Made by a program: the position numbers and the translations under genes. This document shows positions 17,304-25,348 of a DNA stretch of 53,376 nt, piece after piece. Position 1 is the first letter of the stretch; every line of letters begins with the position of its first letter. Origin of the DNA: Syntrophobacterales bacterium (GTDB taxonomy: Bacteria > Desulfobacterota > Desulfobaccia > Desulfobaccales > 0-14-0-80-60-11); contig JAGVAH010000039.1 of assembly GCA_020060385.1 (NCBI GenBank), positions 1 to 53,376 of the forward strand, in the 5' to 3' direction. Below the pieces are notes generated by a model that worked only from the letters and a program-made list of their open reading frames with translations, was not told where the DNA came from and did not search any database.

Positions 17304-17510
17304 ATGTCCACTAATGTTGCCAGAGTCACCCACATCATCGCCGAATCCCCCAAGAGCTTCGATGACGCCGTGCAAGTCGGGTTCGCTCGGGCCGCCAGCA
17401 CTTTGCGGGGTATTACCGGCTTGCGCATTGCCGAACAGCGGGTGTCCGTCAAGGACAACAAAATCGCCACTTACCGGGTGAAGATGGAGGTGATCTTCAT
17501 CCTGGAATAA
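17304..17510 (+). CDS. dodecin family protein (first of tandem pair)
   Basis: A 68-residue dodecin, a small protein that assembles into hollow dodecamers which bind flavins or CoA in characterised members. ATG 17304 has AGGAGGCGAGTT directly upstream; an extended frame to 17268 is not family-like. Motifs: ESPKSFDDAVQVGFARA helix, TLRGITGLRIAEQR strand, and the C-terminal VKMEVIFILE strand. The flavin-stacking Trp of archaeal dodecin (RGIRWFEV) is absent: the segment reads RGITGLRI. Followed 30 bases later by a second dodecin. Confidence 0.9.
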   Translation: MSTNVARVTHIIAESPKSFDDAVQVGFARAASTLRGITGLRIAEQRVSVKDNKIATYRVKMEVIFILE

Positions 17511-17540
17511 GGCCGCCTTTAGGGCAAGGAGGGAACGATC

Positions 17541-17750
17541 ATGGCGAGTCAAGTAGCCAGAGTGACCCAGGCCATTGCCGAATCCCCGGTCAGTTTTGAG
17601 GACGCCCTCCAGGTGGGTTTCAAAAGGGCCACCGAGACCCTTAGGGGTATCACCGGCCTCCGTATCCTGGAACAGAGGGTGGCTGTTAAAGATAACAAAA
17701 TCGCCACCTACCGCGTCAGATTCGAGGTGATCTTCTTACTGGAAAAGTAA
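17541..17750 (+). CDS. dodecin family protein (second of tandem pair)
   Basis: A 69-residue paralogue of the preceding gene, sharing most of RGITGLRI-EQR and VKDNKIATYRV, so it is a recent tandem duplication. AGGAGGG seven bases before ATG 17541. It also lacks the stacking Trp. The stop TAA overlaps the rtcA start in TAATG, so dodecin and rtcA are translationally coupled. Whether the two dodecins form mixed dodecamers is unknown. Confidence 0.9.
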   Translation: MASQVARVTQAIAESPVSFEDALQVGFKRATETLRGITGLRILEQRVAVKDNKIATYRVRFEVIFLLEK

Positions 17751-18766
17751 TGCTCCATCTTGACGGCTCTTATGGAGAAGGGGGCGGGCAGATTTTGCGC
17801 ACCGCCCTCTCTCTGGCCGCCACCCTGGAACAGCCGGTCCACATCGCCGATATTCGGGCGGGACGGGCCAAACCGGGGTTGAGACCGCAACACCTGACCG
17901 CGGTTCTGGCTTTGGCCCGGATTACCAGGGCCGAAGTCGGGGGCGCGGAGCTGCATAGCCGGGAGGTGACCTTCCGGCCCCGCCATCCCCAACCCGGCTC
18001 CTACCTTTTTGACGTGGCGGAAAAAACCGGCAGCGCCGGGTCCGTCACCCTCCTGGCCCAGGCCCTGCTGCCGCCGCTCTTGGCCGCGGGCCAACCGTCC
18101 AGTTTGATCCTCCGGGGCGGGACCCACGTGCCCTGGAGCCCCCCCGCCCATTACTTCCTTAACGTCTTCCTGCCGGCCCTGGCGCAGTTGGGGGCCAAGG
18201 TGGAAATGACGCTCAACCGCTGGGGCTGGTATCCCCGGGGGGGAGGGGAGGTGGGCCTGGAAATCCAGCCGGCCCCCAAACTGTCTGGGGCCGAATGGCT
18301 CACGCCCCCGGATTTCCAGACCTTCCGGGCCCTTTCCGCCGCCTCCCGGCTGCCGGAACACGTCCGCCGCCGCCAGGGGGAGCGCCTCAAGTCCCGCCTG
18401 GGGGAGGAGCTGCCGGTGGATCTCCTGGAGGCCGGAGGCCTGGACCCCGGCAGCCTGGTCCTGATCTATGGGCCCCGGGCCGGGTTCGACGCCCTGGGGA
18501 CCAGGGGGAAACCCGCAGAGAAGGTGGCCGACGCAGCCGCGGACGCGTTTCTTTCCTTCCGGGACCGCCGGGCCGCGGTGGACCGGCATCTGGCGGACCA
18601 GATCGTCCTTTACCTGGCCCGGGCCCGGGGCCCCTCCAGCCTCATCACCCCGGAAATCACCCTCCACCTCCTCACCAACCTTTGGGTCATCGAGCAGTTC
18701 CTGGGGCCCATCTTCGAGGTCCAAGGTGAACTGGGGGAGCGGGGGGAGATCAGGGGCTGCAAGTAA
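17750..18766 (+). CDS. rtcA: RNA 3'-terminal phosphate cyclase
   Basis: Converts RNA 3'-phosphate to 2',3'-cyclic phosphate using ATP, via a covalent histidine-AMP. The 338-residue length is normal. Motifs: LDGSYGEGGGQILRTALSLA at the start, RAGRAKPGLRPQHL, RGGTHVPWSPP, GWYPRGGGEV, and the C-terminal VDRHLADQ with the nucleotidylated His. In E. coli rtcA is paired with the ligase rtcB under sigma-54 control. Here neither rtcB nor rtcR is seen; the partner genes are dodecins. The start overlaps the dodecin stop by one base. Confidence 0.95.
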   Translation: MLHLDGSYGEGGGQILRTALSLAATLEQPVHIADIRAGRAKPGLRPQHLTAVLALARITRAEVGGAELHSREVTFRPRHPQPGSYLFDVAEKTGSAGSVTLLAQALLPPLLAAGQPSSLILRGGTHVPWSPPAHYFLNVFLPALAQLGAKVEMTLNRWGWYPRGGGEVGLEIQPAPKLSGAEWLTPPDFQTFRALSAASRLPEHVRRRQGERLKSRLGEELPVDLLEAGGLDPGSLVLIYGPRAGFDALGTRGKPAEKVADAAADAFLSFRDRRAAVDRHLADQIVLYLARARGPSSLITPEITLHLLTNLWVIEQFLGPIFEVQGELGERGEIRGCK

Positions 18767-18785
18767 GCGGTCAGCTTCCTTTCCC

Positions 18786-19751
18786 TCAAGATGTTTCCTG
18801 CAAACGTAAAGAGATGGGGAAATGATCGCTGAAACCGTGGGGATCAAGCGATGATTGCCTCCCGAACCTTTTCGGCGCCGGATAATCGCCGCTTTTCACC
18901 ATTTCAGGGAACCTGAGGACTTCCACCGATTCCAGGATGGCGGCAAGTCCAGATCTTCCCGTCAAAAGACCTTTGGATACCAGGAACTGGTCCAGCACAT
19001 TGGGGGAATTATCGTAGTAATGGGTGCCGATCCCTTGCCCCATTATGGGCCACATGAGGTTGAGAAATTTGGCGGATTTGGCCCTGGCGACCCTGGCCCG
19101 CAGGCGTTCACCCAGGGCATAATCAGTAAGGGAACGGTTGCTGGGCTCATCATTGAAGTCACCCATTGCCAAAACGGCCACATTATCGTTGTTCTGAACT
19201 TCCCTGACGCGTTCATGAAAATAGGCCAGGGTCTCCCCGGCGATAATGCGGTAAGGCTCTGTTTCAAATTGGCCGCCCATCCGGGAGGGCCAGTGGTTGC
19301 CGATAACTACCAGGAGCTTGCCGGTTGCGGTGCGGAAATTGACCTGGAGCAGGTCCCTGGTGGCGGTGCGTTTGACAATAAAATGGGAAAAATTTTCATT
19401 GGCCGTCAAAAGATCCCGGTCGTAAATAAAGGCCACATCAATTCCCCGATTATCCTTGGTGTCAAAATGAACGATCTGGTAGTTACGATTAAGGATACTT
19501 AAGGCATTTACCAGCAATCCCAGGACATATTCGTTTTCGATTTCACAGACCCCGAGGAGATCAGGGCCCCTGCCGCCATGCATCTGGCGGATGATCGAGG
19601 CCAGTTGGCTGATTTTTTGGTCTAGGACCTGGCTGGTCCAGCCGGCCAGTTCTCCCTCCAGGGTACGTTTAAGTTTGTCGGACCGGCGTGGTGAATCGAA
19701 TACATCAAATAAATTCTCGACATTCCAAAACGCCAGGTAGTATTCACCCAT
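18786..19751 (-). CDS. endonuclease/exonuclease/phosphatase (EEP) family protein
   Basis: A 321-residue DNase I-like fold protein, related to secreted or cytoplasmic EEP phosphoesterases. Motifs: FWNVENLFD (metal-binding Asn), GVCEIEN (catalytic Glu), VIGNHWPSR, AMGDFNDEPSN (catalytic Asp/Asn) and GFSDHFPI (catalytic His). No signal peptide. AAGGGGGTG precedes ATG. Substrate unknown; it could be nuclease or phosphatase. Single gene, divergent from the M20 hydrolase. Confidence 0.9.
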   Translation of the reverse strand: MGEYYLAFWNVENLFDVFDSPRRSDKLKRTLEGELAGWTSQVLDQKISQLASIIRQMHGGRGPDLLGVCEIENEYVLGLLVNALSILNRNYQIVHFDTKDNRGIDVAFIYDRDLLTANENFSHFIVKRTATRDLLQVNFRTATGKLLVVIGNHWPSRMGGQFETEPYRIIAGETLAYFHERVREVQNNDNVAVLAMGDFNDEPSNRSLTDYALGERLRARVARAKSAKFLNLMWPIMGQGIGTHYYDNSPNVLDQFLVSKGLLTGRSGLAAILESVEVLRFPEMVKSGDYPAPKRFGRQSSLDPHGFSDHFPISLRLQETS

Positions 19752-19788
19752 GAGAACACCCCCTTAGCAGAATTTTGCCACTGCTGAC

Positions 19789-19816
19789 AATATAAGTCCC
19801 ATTAAAAAGAAGTAAA
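19789..19816 (-). promoter_or_regulatory. candidate sigma-70 promoter for the EEP gene
   Basis: On the minus strand TTTACT, 16 bases, TATATT, ending about 38 bases ahead of the EEP start. Placement and an AT-rich context fit; no experimental support. Confidence 0.45.
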
Positions 19817-19916
19817 TATTTTCGCCGGTAAGAGCTGGCGAGATAACCTTGGGGTCTCCCGCAAAATCAATAATTTCCTTTCTCCCCGGGCAAGCCCGCG
19901 TTAGAATGGGCCTATC

Positions 19917-21113
19917 ATGGAATTGATTAAAGAAATTATGGATCGGGCCGAAGGCCTGACGGGGGAGTTGATCCGCCTGCGCCGGGAGTTTCATCAATAT
20001 CCGGAATTGTCCCATGAAGAGGAGCGTACCGCCGGGGTGGTGGCCCGGTATCTCCAGGACCTGGGCCTGGAGGTGAAGACCGGCCTGGCCGACCACGGGG
20101 TGGTGGGGACTTTTGCCGGCTCCCGGCCGGGCAAAACCGTGGCCTGGCGGGCGGATATGGACGCCCTGCCCCTGGAGGAAAAGGCGGCCGTGCCCTGGCG
20201 CTCAAAGGTGCCGGGGGTGATGCACGCCTGCGGCCACGACTTTCACCTGAGCGTCGGCCTGGCCGCGGCCCGCCTTCTCAGCGGCATGAAAGACCGCCTG
20301 GCGGGGCGGTTCCGCTTTATCTTTCAACCCGCGGAAGAAGGCCCCCCCCGGGGGGATAAGTCAGGGGCCCAGGGCATGGTGGCCGCGGGCGTTCTGGCAG
20401 ACCCGCCGGTGGACGCGATCCTGGCCCTGCACGTGGCCCCCAATCTGGACGTGGGGTACATCCGCCACAGCCCGGAGGTGGTCATGGCCGGGGCCGACCG
20501 GGTGGAGTTGGCCATCACCGGCAAGGCGGCCCACGGCGCCACCCCCCACCGGGGAGTGGACCCCATCCTGGTGAGCGCCCAGGCCTTGACGCAAATCCAG
20601 AGCTTCTTGGCCCAAAGGATCGATGCCCGCCATCCGGTGATCCTCACCTTTGGCCGCATTGCCGGGGGCAACCGCTTCAACATCCTGGCGGAGCGGGTGG
20701 AATTGGAGGGAAGCTTCCGGTATTTGCAGGAGTCCGTGCGCCAGGACGTGGAGCAGGGGCTGAAGGGGCTGATGCGGGGGCTGGCCCAGGGGAGCGGCGC
20801 CAAGATCGCGCTCCACTTCCACTCCACCTATCCCCTCCTGAAAAACGACTCCCAACTGAGCGCCCGGGCCGCGGAGGTCCTGGCCCGGATCTTGGGGAAG
20901 AACCACCTCAAACTGCATCAACCGGCCATGGGCAGCGAGGATTTCTCGTACTACGCGGCCCGGGTCCCGGCCTTCTATTTCTTCCTGGGGGTGCGCCCTC
21001 CCGGGGGGAAGGTCCAGTCCCTCCATTCCCCGGAATTCGACCCGGACGAGGCCGGGCTGACCTGGGGCCTGAAGGCCGCAGCGGGGCTCTTGGCCACCCT
21101 CAGTGAACCGTAA
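19917..21113 (+). CDS. M20D-family amidohydrolase / carboxypeptidase
   Basis: Zinc hydrolase of 398 residues, similar to N-acyl-L-amino acid amidohydrolases and hippurate hydrolases. Metal-binding motifs: HACGHDFH near 102-109 and QPAEEG near 135. The dimerisation domain runs about residues 185-300 (ITGKAAHGATPHRGVDPI). GSEDFSYYAARVP near 340 supplies the last ligand. No signal peptide, so cytosolic. Substrate not determinable. Intact and with typical codon use. Confidence 0.92.
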   Translation: MELIKEIMDRAEGLTGELIRLRREFHQYPELSHEEERTAGVVARYLQDLGLEVKTGLADHGVVGTFAGSRPGKTVAWRADMDALPLEEKAAVPWRSKVPGVMHACGHDFHLSVGLAAARLLSGMKDRLAGRFRFIFQPAEEGPPRGDKSGAQGMVAAGVLADPPVDAILALHVAPNLDVGYIRHSPEVVMAGADRVELAITGKAAHGATPHRGVDPILVSAQALTQIQSFLAQRIDARHPVILTFGRIAGGNRFNILAERVELEGSFRYLQESVRQDVEQGLKGLMRGLAQGSGAKIALHFHSTYPLLKNDSQLSARAAEVLARILGKNHLKLHQPAMGSEDFSYYAARVPAFYFFLGVRPPGGKVQSLHSPEFDPDEAGLTWGLKAAAGLLATLSEP

Positions 21114-21129
21114 GACTCTTTCTCGGGAA

Positions 21130-21162
21130 GTTCAAAGTTAAAAGTTGCAGGTTCAAAGTTAG
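21130..21162. repeat. period-7 tandem repeat, GTTCAAA family
   Basis: Five heptamers (GTTCAAA, GTTAAAA, GTTGCAG, GTTCAAA, GTTAGGG) after the M20 gene. Inverted relative to the array at 21294-21324, which follows the convergent trmO-like gene. Confidence 0.8.
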
Positions 21163-21203
21163 GGATACATCAGTTGGACCGGGTATCTTGGTCTTTATAC
21201 TGG

Positions 21204-21284
21204 TTGTCAAAAGTTTTCCCCCCTCACCCTAACCCTCTCCCCCCGCTGGGGGGAGAGGGGATAAGAGGAAAGGACATTTGGCAA
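21204..21284. mobile_element. 81-bp element with TTGYCAAAAG terminal repeats
   Basis: Ends TTGTCAAAAGTTTTCC and GGAAAGGACATTTGGCAA are imperfect inverted repeats. The core is CTCACCCTAACCCTCTCCCC, then a GC hairpin and GAGAGGGGATAAGAGGAAA. A near copy closes the window at 53290-53376, with the same TTATACTGG flank to the left. Confidence 0.75.
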
Positions 21285-21293
21285 ATGCTATAA

Positions 21294-21324
21294 TTTTGAA
21301 CTTTGAACCTGGAACTTTGAACTA
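21294..21324. repeat. period-7 tandem repeat, TTTGAAC family
   Basis: TTTGAAC, CTTTGAA, CCTGGAA, CTTTGAA at the 3' end of the minus-strand trmO-like gene. Confidence 0.8.
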
Positions 21325-21882
21325 ATCTTCAGGCCGCGGCTTCTTCAGCCATTCCGGGGTCACTGCTTGGGGGATGGAGTCCCCCTTGGGGATATAGGGC
21401 TTGAGATCGATAATGGGGGAGCCGTCTCGGGCGTCCAGGCCCTCCACTTCCAAGGTGTTACCTTGCACCTGCAGGATGCGGCAGGCGGTGAAGCCGATGA
21501 GGTTGGGCCGCACCGGCGCCCGGGTGGCAAAGACCCCGGTCAGGGGATTGGCGGGGTCCCGGCGGGGATGGACCTTGAGGATGGCCCGGTTTTCCGGGGT
21601 GTCGTTCTCATGGAACCAATAGAAGACCCAGACGTGGGAGAACCCGGCCAGGCCGTCCAGGGCCGGGGCGTATTGGGGTAGGATTTCCAGGAAGGTTTTC
21701 TTTCCCTGGTGCTTGACCACACCGATGGGATTTAGGCGAAAGTCTTTGATAGTCTCTCTCCTCTGGGCCTTTGCCGGACCCTTGCCGGTTTGTCCCTGGG
21801 TCGTGCCTGATAAAAAGAGGAAAATCACCGCCAGCCAGATCAACCCTTGGGAGTATCGACGCGACACGATATCAGCCCCCAC
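21322..21882 (-). CDS. TrmO-like (TsaA) domain protein with N-terminal export signal
   Basis: A 186-residue protein. About residues 48-175 match TrmO, the SAM-dependent tRNA t6A37 methyltransferase: LNPIGVVKHQGKK, LAGFSHVWVFYWFHEND, TGVFATRAPVRPNLIGFTA, VEGLDARDGSPIIDLKPYIP. The family RPNPIG reads RPNLIG here. Ahead of the domain are a basic start, a hydrophobic stretch LIWLAVIFLFLSG and GTTQGQTGK, which look like a signal peptide or membrane anchor. That is unexpected for a tRNA enzyme. ATG 21882 overlaps the aroB 3' end by 11 bases, so it is the last gene of aroF-aroB-trmO-like. Confidence 0.85.
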   Translation of the reverse strand: MGADIVSRRYSQGLIWLAVIFLFLSGTTQGQTGKGPAKAQRRETIKDFRLNPIGVVKHQGKKTFLEILPQYAPALDGLAGFSHVWVFYWFHENDTPENRAILKVHPRRDPANPLTGVFATRAPVRPNLIGFTACRILQVQGNTLEVEGLDARDGSPIIDLKPYIPKGDSIPQAVTPEWLKKPRPED

Positions 21883-22966
21883 CCCCGTTGACTTCCATCA
21901 TCACTTCCGCAATTAATCCCAGAGACACTTCCTCCTGGATCACCGGCTCCCCCAGGCGCTTCAGGAGCACGAAGACCACCTTGTCCTCCTGGCGCTTCTT
22001 GTCCAGGGCCAGGGCCGAGAGAACCGCGTGCAGGTCGAGGCGGGGGAGGCGGCGGGCCAGGCCGAAATGGCGAATGAGTTGACGGCCCCAGGCACCTTCG
22101 GACCGGGGCAGGCCCGCCAGTTTTTCCGAGAGGATGAGCGCGGCCAGCATGCCCCAGGCCACGGCCTCGCCGTGGGGCAGGCGGAAGGAAGAGGCCTGTT
22201 CCAGGGCGTGGCCCAGGGTGTGGCCGAAATTGAGGATGCGCCGCAGGCCCCCCTCCCGTTCATCCGCGGCCACCACCTGCGCCTTGATGGCCGCAGCCCG
22301 GTGGATGACCTCCGTTAATTCTGCCTCGTTCCCAAAGATGCGGGCTTTGGCCTGGTCCAGTCGGGACAACAGGTCCGGGTCCTGGATGAACCCGGCCTTG
22401 AGGACCTCGGCCAGGCCGTTGCGCCGCTGGGCCGGGGGCAGGGTCCGGAGGAATTGGGGATCAATGGCCACCAGCCGGGGTTGGTGAAAGGTGCCCAGGA
22501 GGTTTTTTCCTTCCCGGAGATTGATGGCGGTCTTGCCGCCGATGGCCGCGTCCACCATGGCCAGCAGGGTGGTGGGGACCTGCACAAAGGGCAGTCCCCG
22601 CATGAAGATGGAGGCCAGAAAGCCGGTGAGGTCGCCCACCACTCCCCCCCCCAGAGCGATCAGGGGCGAGGTGCGGTCCGCGCCCCGGGCCAGGAGTTCC
22701 CGGGCCAGGCGCTGGGCCACGGGCCAGGTCTTGGCCCGTTCCCCCCGGGGGGTGGTGAGGAGGGTAGGGGAGTAACCGGCCTCCTTGAGGACTGAGACCG
22801 CCTGCTGGCCGTAAAGGCCGCCCACCCGGGTGTCGGTGATGAGAAAGACGCGGCGGGGCAAGTTAAGGGACGCCAGCAAGCGGGACAGGCGGAGGCGCAG
22901 GCCCGGGTCGATGCGGATCTGGTAGCTCTGGTCCCGGCCGGGCAGGGGCAGGGAAATCTCCCTCAA
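21872..22966 (-). CDS. aroB: 3-dehydroquinate synthase
   Basis: Second step of the shikimate pathway: DAHP to 3-dehydroquinate, using NAD and a divalent metal. The 364-residue length is standard. Motifs: ALGGGVVGDLTGFLAS (NAD-binding glycine turn), GLPFVQVPTTLLAMVDAAIGG, KNLLGTFHQP, NGLAEVLKAGF and the metal histidines in LNFGHTLGHALE and RLPHGEAVAWGM. It starts 4 bases inside the end of aroF, so the two shikimate enzymes are co-translated. Confidence 0.96.
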   Translation of the reverse strand: MREISLPLPGRDQSYQIRIDPGLRLRLSRLLASLNLPRRVFLITDTRVGGLYGQQAVSVLKEAGYSPTLLTTPRGERAKTWPVAQRLARELLARGADRTSPLIALGGGVVGDLTGFLASIFMRGLPFVQVPTTLLAMVDAAIGGKTAINLREGKNLLGTFHQPRLVAIDPQFLRTLPPAQRRNGLAEVLKAGFIQDPDLLSRLDQAKARIFGNEAELTEVIHRAAAIKAQVVAADEREGGLRRILNFGHTLGHALEQASSFRLPHGEAVAWGMLAALILSEKLAGLPRSEGAWGRQLIRHFGLARRLPRLDLHAVLSALALDKKRQEDKVVFVLLKRLGEPVIQEEVSLGLIAEVMMEVNGGGG

Positions 22967-23970
22967 TGCCAGCCTCCGGGCCGCAGTTTCTGGAGTTCCT
23001 CCATGAGGACCGCAAACTGCTGGGGGTAAAGGGATTGGGCCCCGTCGGACATGGCCTTTTCCGGTTCGTGGTGCACTTCGATGAGCAGGCCGTCACAGCC
23101 TGCGGCCACCGCGGCCCGGGCCAGGGGCGGCACCAGGTCCCGGCGGCCCGCGGCGTGGCTGGGGTCCACGATGATGGGCAGATGGCTCTCTTTACGCACC
23201 ACCGGAATGGTGGCCAGGTCCAGGAGGTTGCGGGCGTGTTCGCCGATGGCCCTGACCCCCCGCTCGCAGAGAATCAAGCGGGGATTGCCTTCGGAGAGGA
23301 TATACTCCGCGGCCATGAGCCATTCTTCCAGGGTGGCGGACATGCCCCGTTTTAAGAGCACGGGTTTTCCTGCCTGCCCCACCAGGCGCAGGAGGGTGAA
23401 GTTTTGCATGTTCCGGGCGCCGATCTGGATAATGTCGGTGTATTTCTCCACCAACTCCAGGGAGCAGGGGTCCACGGCCTCGGTGATGATCAACAGGCCG
23501 GTCTCTTCCCGCACCCGGCGGAGGATTTTCAGGCCCTCTTCCCCCAAACCCTGGTAGCTGTATGGAGAAGTACGGGGCTTGAAGGCCCCGCCCCTAAAGA
23601 CCGAAGCGCCCGCAGCCTTTACCGCCCGGGCGATGGTCAGGGCCTGGGTTTCGCTCTCCACCGCGCAGGGGCCGGCCATGACCACGAATCGCCCCCGGCC
23701 CAACTCCAGGCCCGGCAGCGAAATGAGGGTGTCTTCCCGCTTCATTTCCCGGCTCACCAGCTTATAGGGGCGGGAGACGGGGATGGCCTGGATCACCCCG
23801 GGCATATCCAGAAACAAGGCCGGGTCCACCGGCCCGGGATTGCGCAGGATGCCGATGGCGGTGCGTTCACCCCCGGGCATGGGCTGGGCCGCGTATCCCA
23901 GGGACTCAATTTTGGCCACTACCGCCTCTATTTGGGCGGGGGTGGCGTCCTTATCCATGACGATGAGCAT
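22963..23970 (-). CDS. aroF: 3-deoxy-7-phosphoheptulonate synthase (class Ib DAHP synthase)
   Basis: First step of aromatic amino acid synthesis: PEP plus erythrose 4-phosphate to DAHP. The 335-residue protein has an N-terminal ferredoxin-like domain (MLIVMDKDATPAQIEAVVAK, about residues 1-70) of the type that binds Tyr/Phe for feedback control, then a barrel with VMAGPCAVESETQ, RGGAFKPRTSPYSYQG, KRGMSATLEEWLMAAEYI and PIIVDPSHAAGRRD. GGAGAACC precedes ATG. First gene of an operon with aroB and the trmO-like gene. Confidence 0.96.
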   Translation of the reverse strand: MLIVMDKDATPAQIEAVVAKIESLGYAAQPMPGGERTAIGILRNPGPVDPALFLDMPGVIQAIPVSRPYKLVSREMKREDTLISLPGLELGRGRFVVMAGPCAVESETQALTIARAVKAAGASVFRGGAFKPRTSPYSYQGLGEEGLKILRRVREETGLLIITEAVDPCSLELVEKYTDIIQIGARNMQNFTLLRLVGQAGKPVLLKRGMSATLEEWLMAAEYILSEGNPRLILCERGVRAIGEHARNLLDLATIPVVRKESHLPIIVDPSHAAGRRDLVPPLARAAVAAGCDGLLIEVHHEPEKAMSDGAQSLYPQQFAVLMEELQKLRPGGWH

Positions 23971-24375
23971 GGCTGGTTCTCCGGCGGGAACAGGAGTATG
24001 CTTCTGGGAAACGGGATCCCAACAGGGGCTGGCATCAAGTTCCCCGCGCTCTCAATAATCTACTTAATTGGTATCAAGGGCAGGGCAAAATGTCAAACCG
24101 GGATTGCCGGGAATCTATCAGGCTTTGGGGAAGGGGGCGGCGGGAAAAGAAAAGAGGCCGGAAGATTACTACCTCAGTGTTGCTGCCCTGACTTATAGTA
24201 ACATTGAAGCATGTTATATTATCCCCCCCTTTTCTAAAGGGGGGTAGGGGGGATTATATAACCTCCTGATAATCCTCCTAAATCCCCCTTTAGGAAAGGG
24301 AGACTTAAATACCCGGCATTTAAAAGAGATTTAGTTCACCATACCCCCTTGATGGCAACCGACGTGGTGGGGGCG
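23971..24375. other. 405-base spacer upstream of aroF
   Basis: Holds the aroF control region (a minus-strand TTGACA at 24091-24096 with a weak TACCAA 17 bases further) and the GGGGGG-rich palindromic repeat at 24221-24310. No leader peptide with Trp/Tyr/Phe codons and no T-box was recognised. Confidence 0.4.
24221..24310. repeat. CCCCCTTT/AAAGGGGG palindromic repeat
   Basis: Two submotifs: CCCCCTTTTCTAAAGGGGGG with TAGGGGGGATT, and CCTAAATCCCCCTTTAGG with AAAGGGAGACTT. The same submotifs occur in swapped order at 50903-50983. Confidence 0.75.
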
Positions 24376-25345
24376 TCAGGAATCCTTCTGGGACTGCTGT
24401 AGTTTTTCCAGGGCCCGCTGCAAGTTGGTCTTGGCTTCCTGGTAAAAGGTGGGGCGGAGGTCCAGGGCCTTCTGGAAGCATTTGGCGGCATTCTCGTATT
24501 GACCGTCCTTAAAATAAAAGACTCCCAGATTGTTGTAGGCCTGGGCCTCATCGCCGGCCTTCAGGAAAGCTTCCAGGGCCTCAGGATACCGTTTCAGACC
24601 CCCCAGGGCCATGCCCAATTGCCGGTTGACTTTGGGGTCCAGGGGGGCCAAGGCTTGCGCTTTTTTCAAGGGGATCAGGGCCCGCGTGTAGTTGTTTTCC
24701 TGGAGATAGACCTGTCCCAGGACGGTGAGAGTGTCCACGTTATTGGGCTCCAAGGCCAAGACCTGATTGAATTGGGAGACGGCCCGCTGGGGCTGTCCCG
24801 CCTCCAGGTAAGCGACGCCCAAAAGATGGTGGGCTTTGGCCCGTCTGGGGTCCAGGCTCAGCACCCGTTGAAATTCGTCGATGGCCAGGGCATATTTTTT
24901 TTTCTTCCAGGTGGACCAGGCCCAGGGCTTCGTGGGCCTGCAGCATTTGCGGCCGCTGCACCAGAACCAGGGCCAGTTCCTTCCGGGCTGCCTCCAACTG
25001 TCCATTGAGGAAATATATGACCCCCACTTTGTAGCGGAGGTCATAACGGGCAGGATTATCCTTGAGGATTTCCAGAAAATTAATCAGGGAGGTTTCATAA
25101 TCCCGGCTGCGTAAGGACATCTCCCCCAGGGCTTCCAGGCGCTCCAGGGGCATGGATTTCCCACCTCGTTGAGCCTGGGCCTGCTTCTTGTCCCATTCTG
25201 CGTCCGCGGTCGCCAGGGCGTTTTCCCGCTTCATCAATTCCTTGCGCATGCTGTCCGGGGTTTGCTTGCCGCTGCACTGCCCCAGAAGCAGCGGCAAGGC
25301 CAACACGACCGGCAGCAGCAGGAACCGGTGAAGCCTCAGAGCCAT
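24376..25345 (-). pseudogene. TPR protein of the Tad-like locus, frameshifted at an A9 tract
   Basis: The first frame (25345 to about 24903) gives a signal peptide (LLLPVVLALPLLLGQCSG), a charged linker and the first tetratricopeptide repeats, ending in VHLEEKK. The other frame continues at once with YALAIDEFQRVLSLDPRRAKA and four or five more TPRs to the stop at 24376. The crossover is a run of nine A on the coding strand (24895-24903); eight would keep the frame. The gene is disrupted, expressed by slippage at the A-tract, or miscalled. The role is probably TadD-like, as a pilus assembly lipoprotein. It starts 3 bases after the upstream TPR/LytR_C gene. Confidence 0.8.
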
Positions 25346-25348
25346 GGG

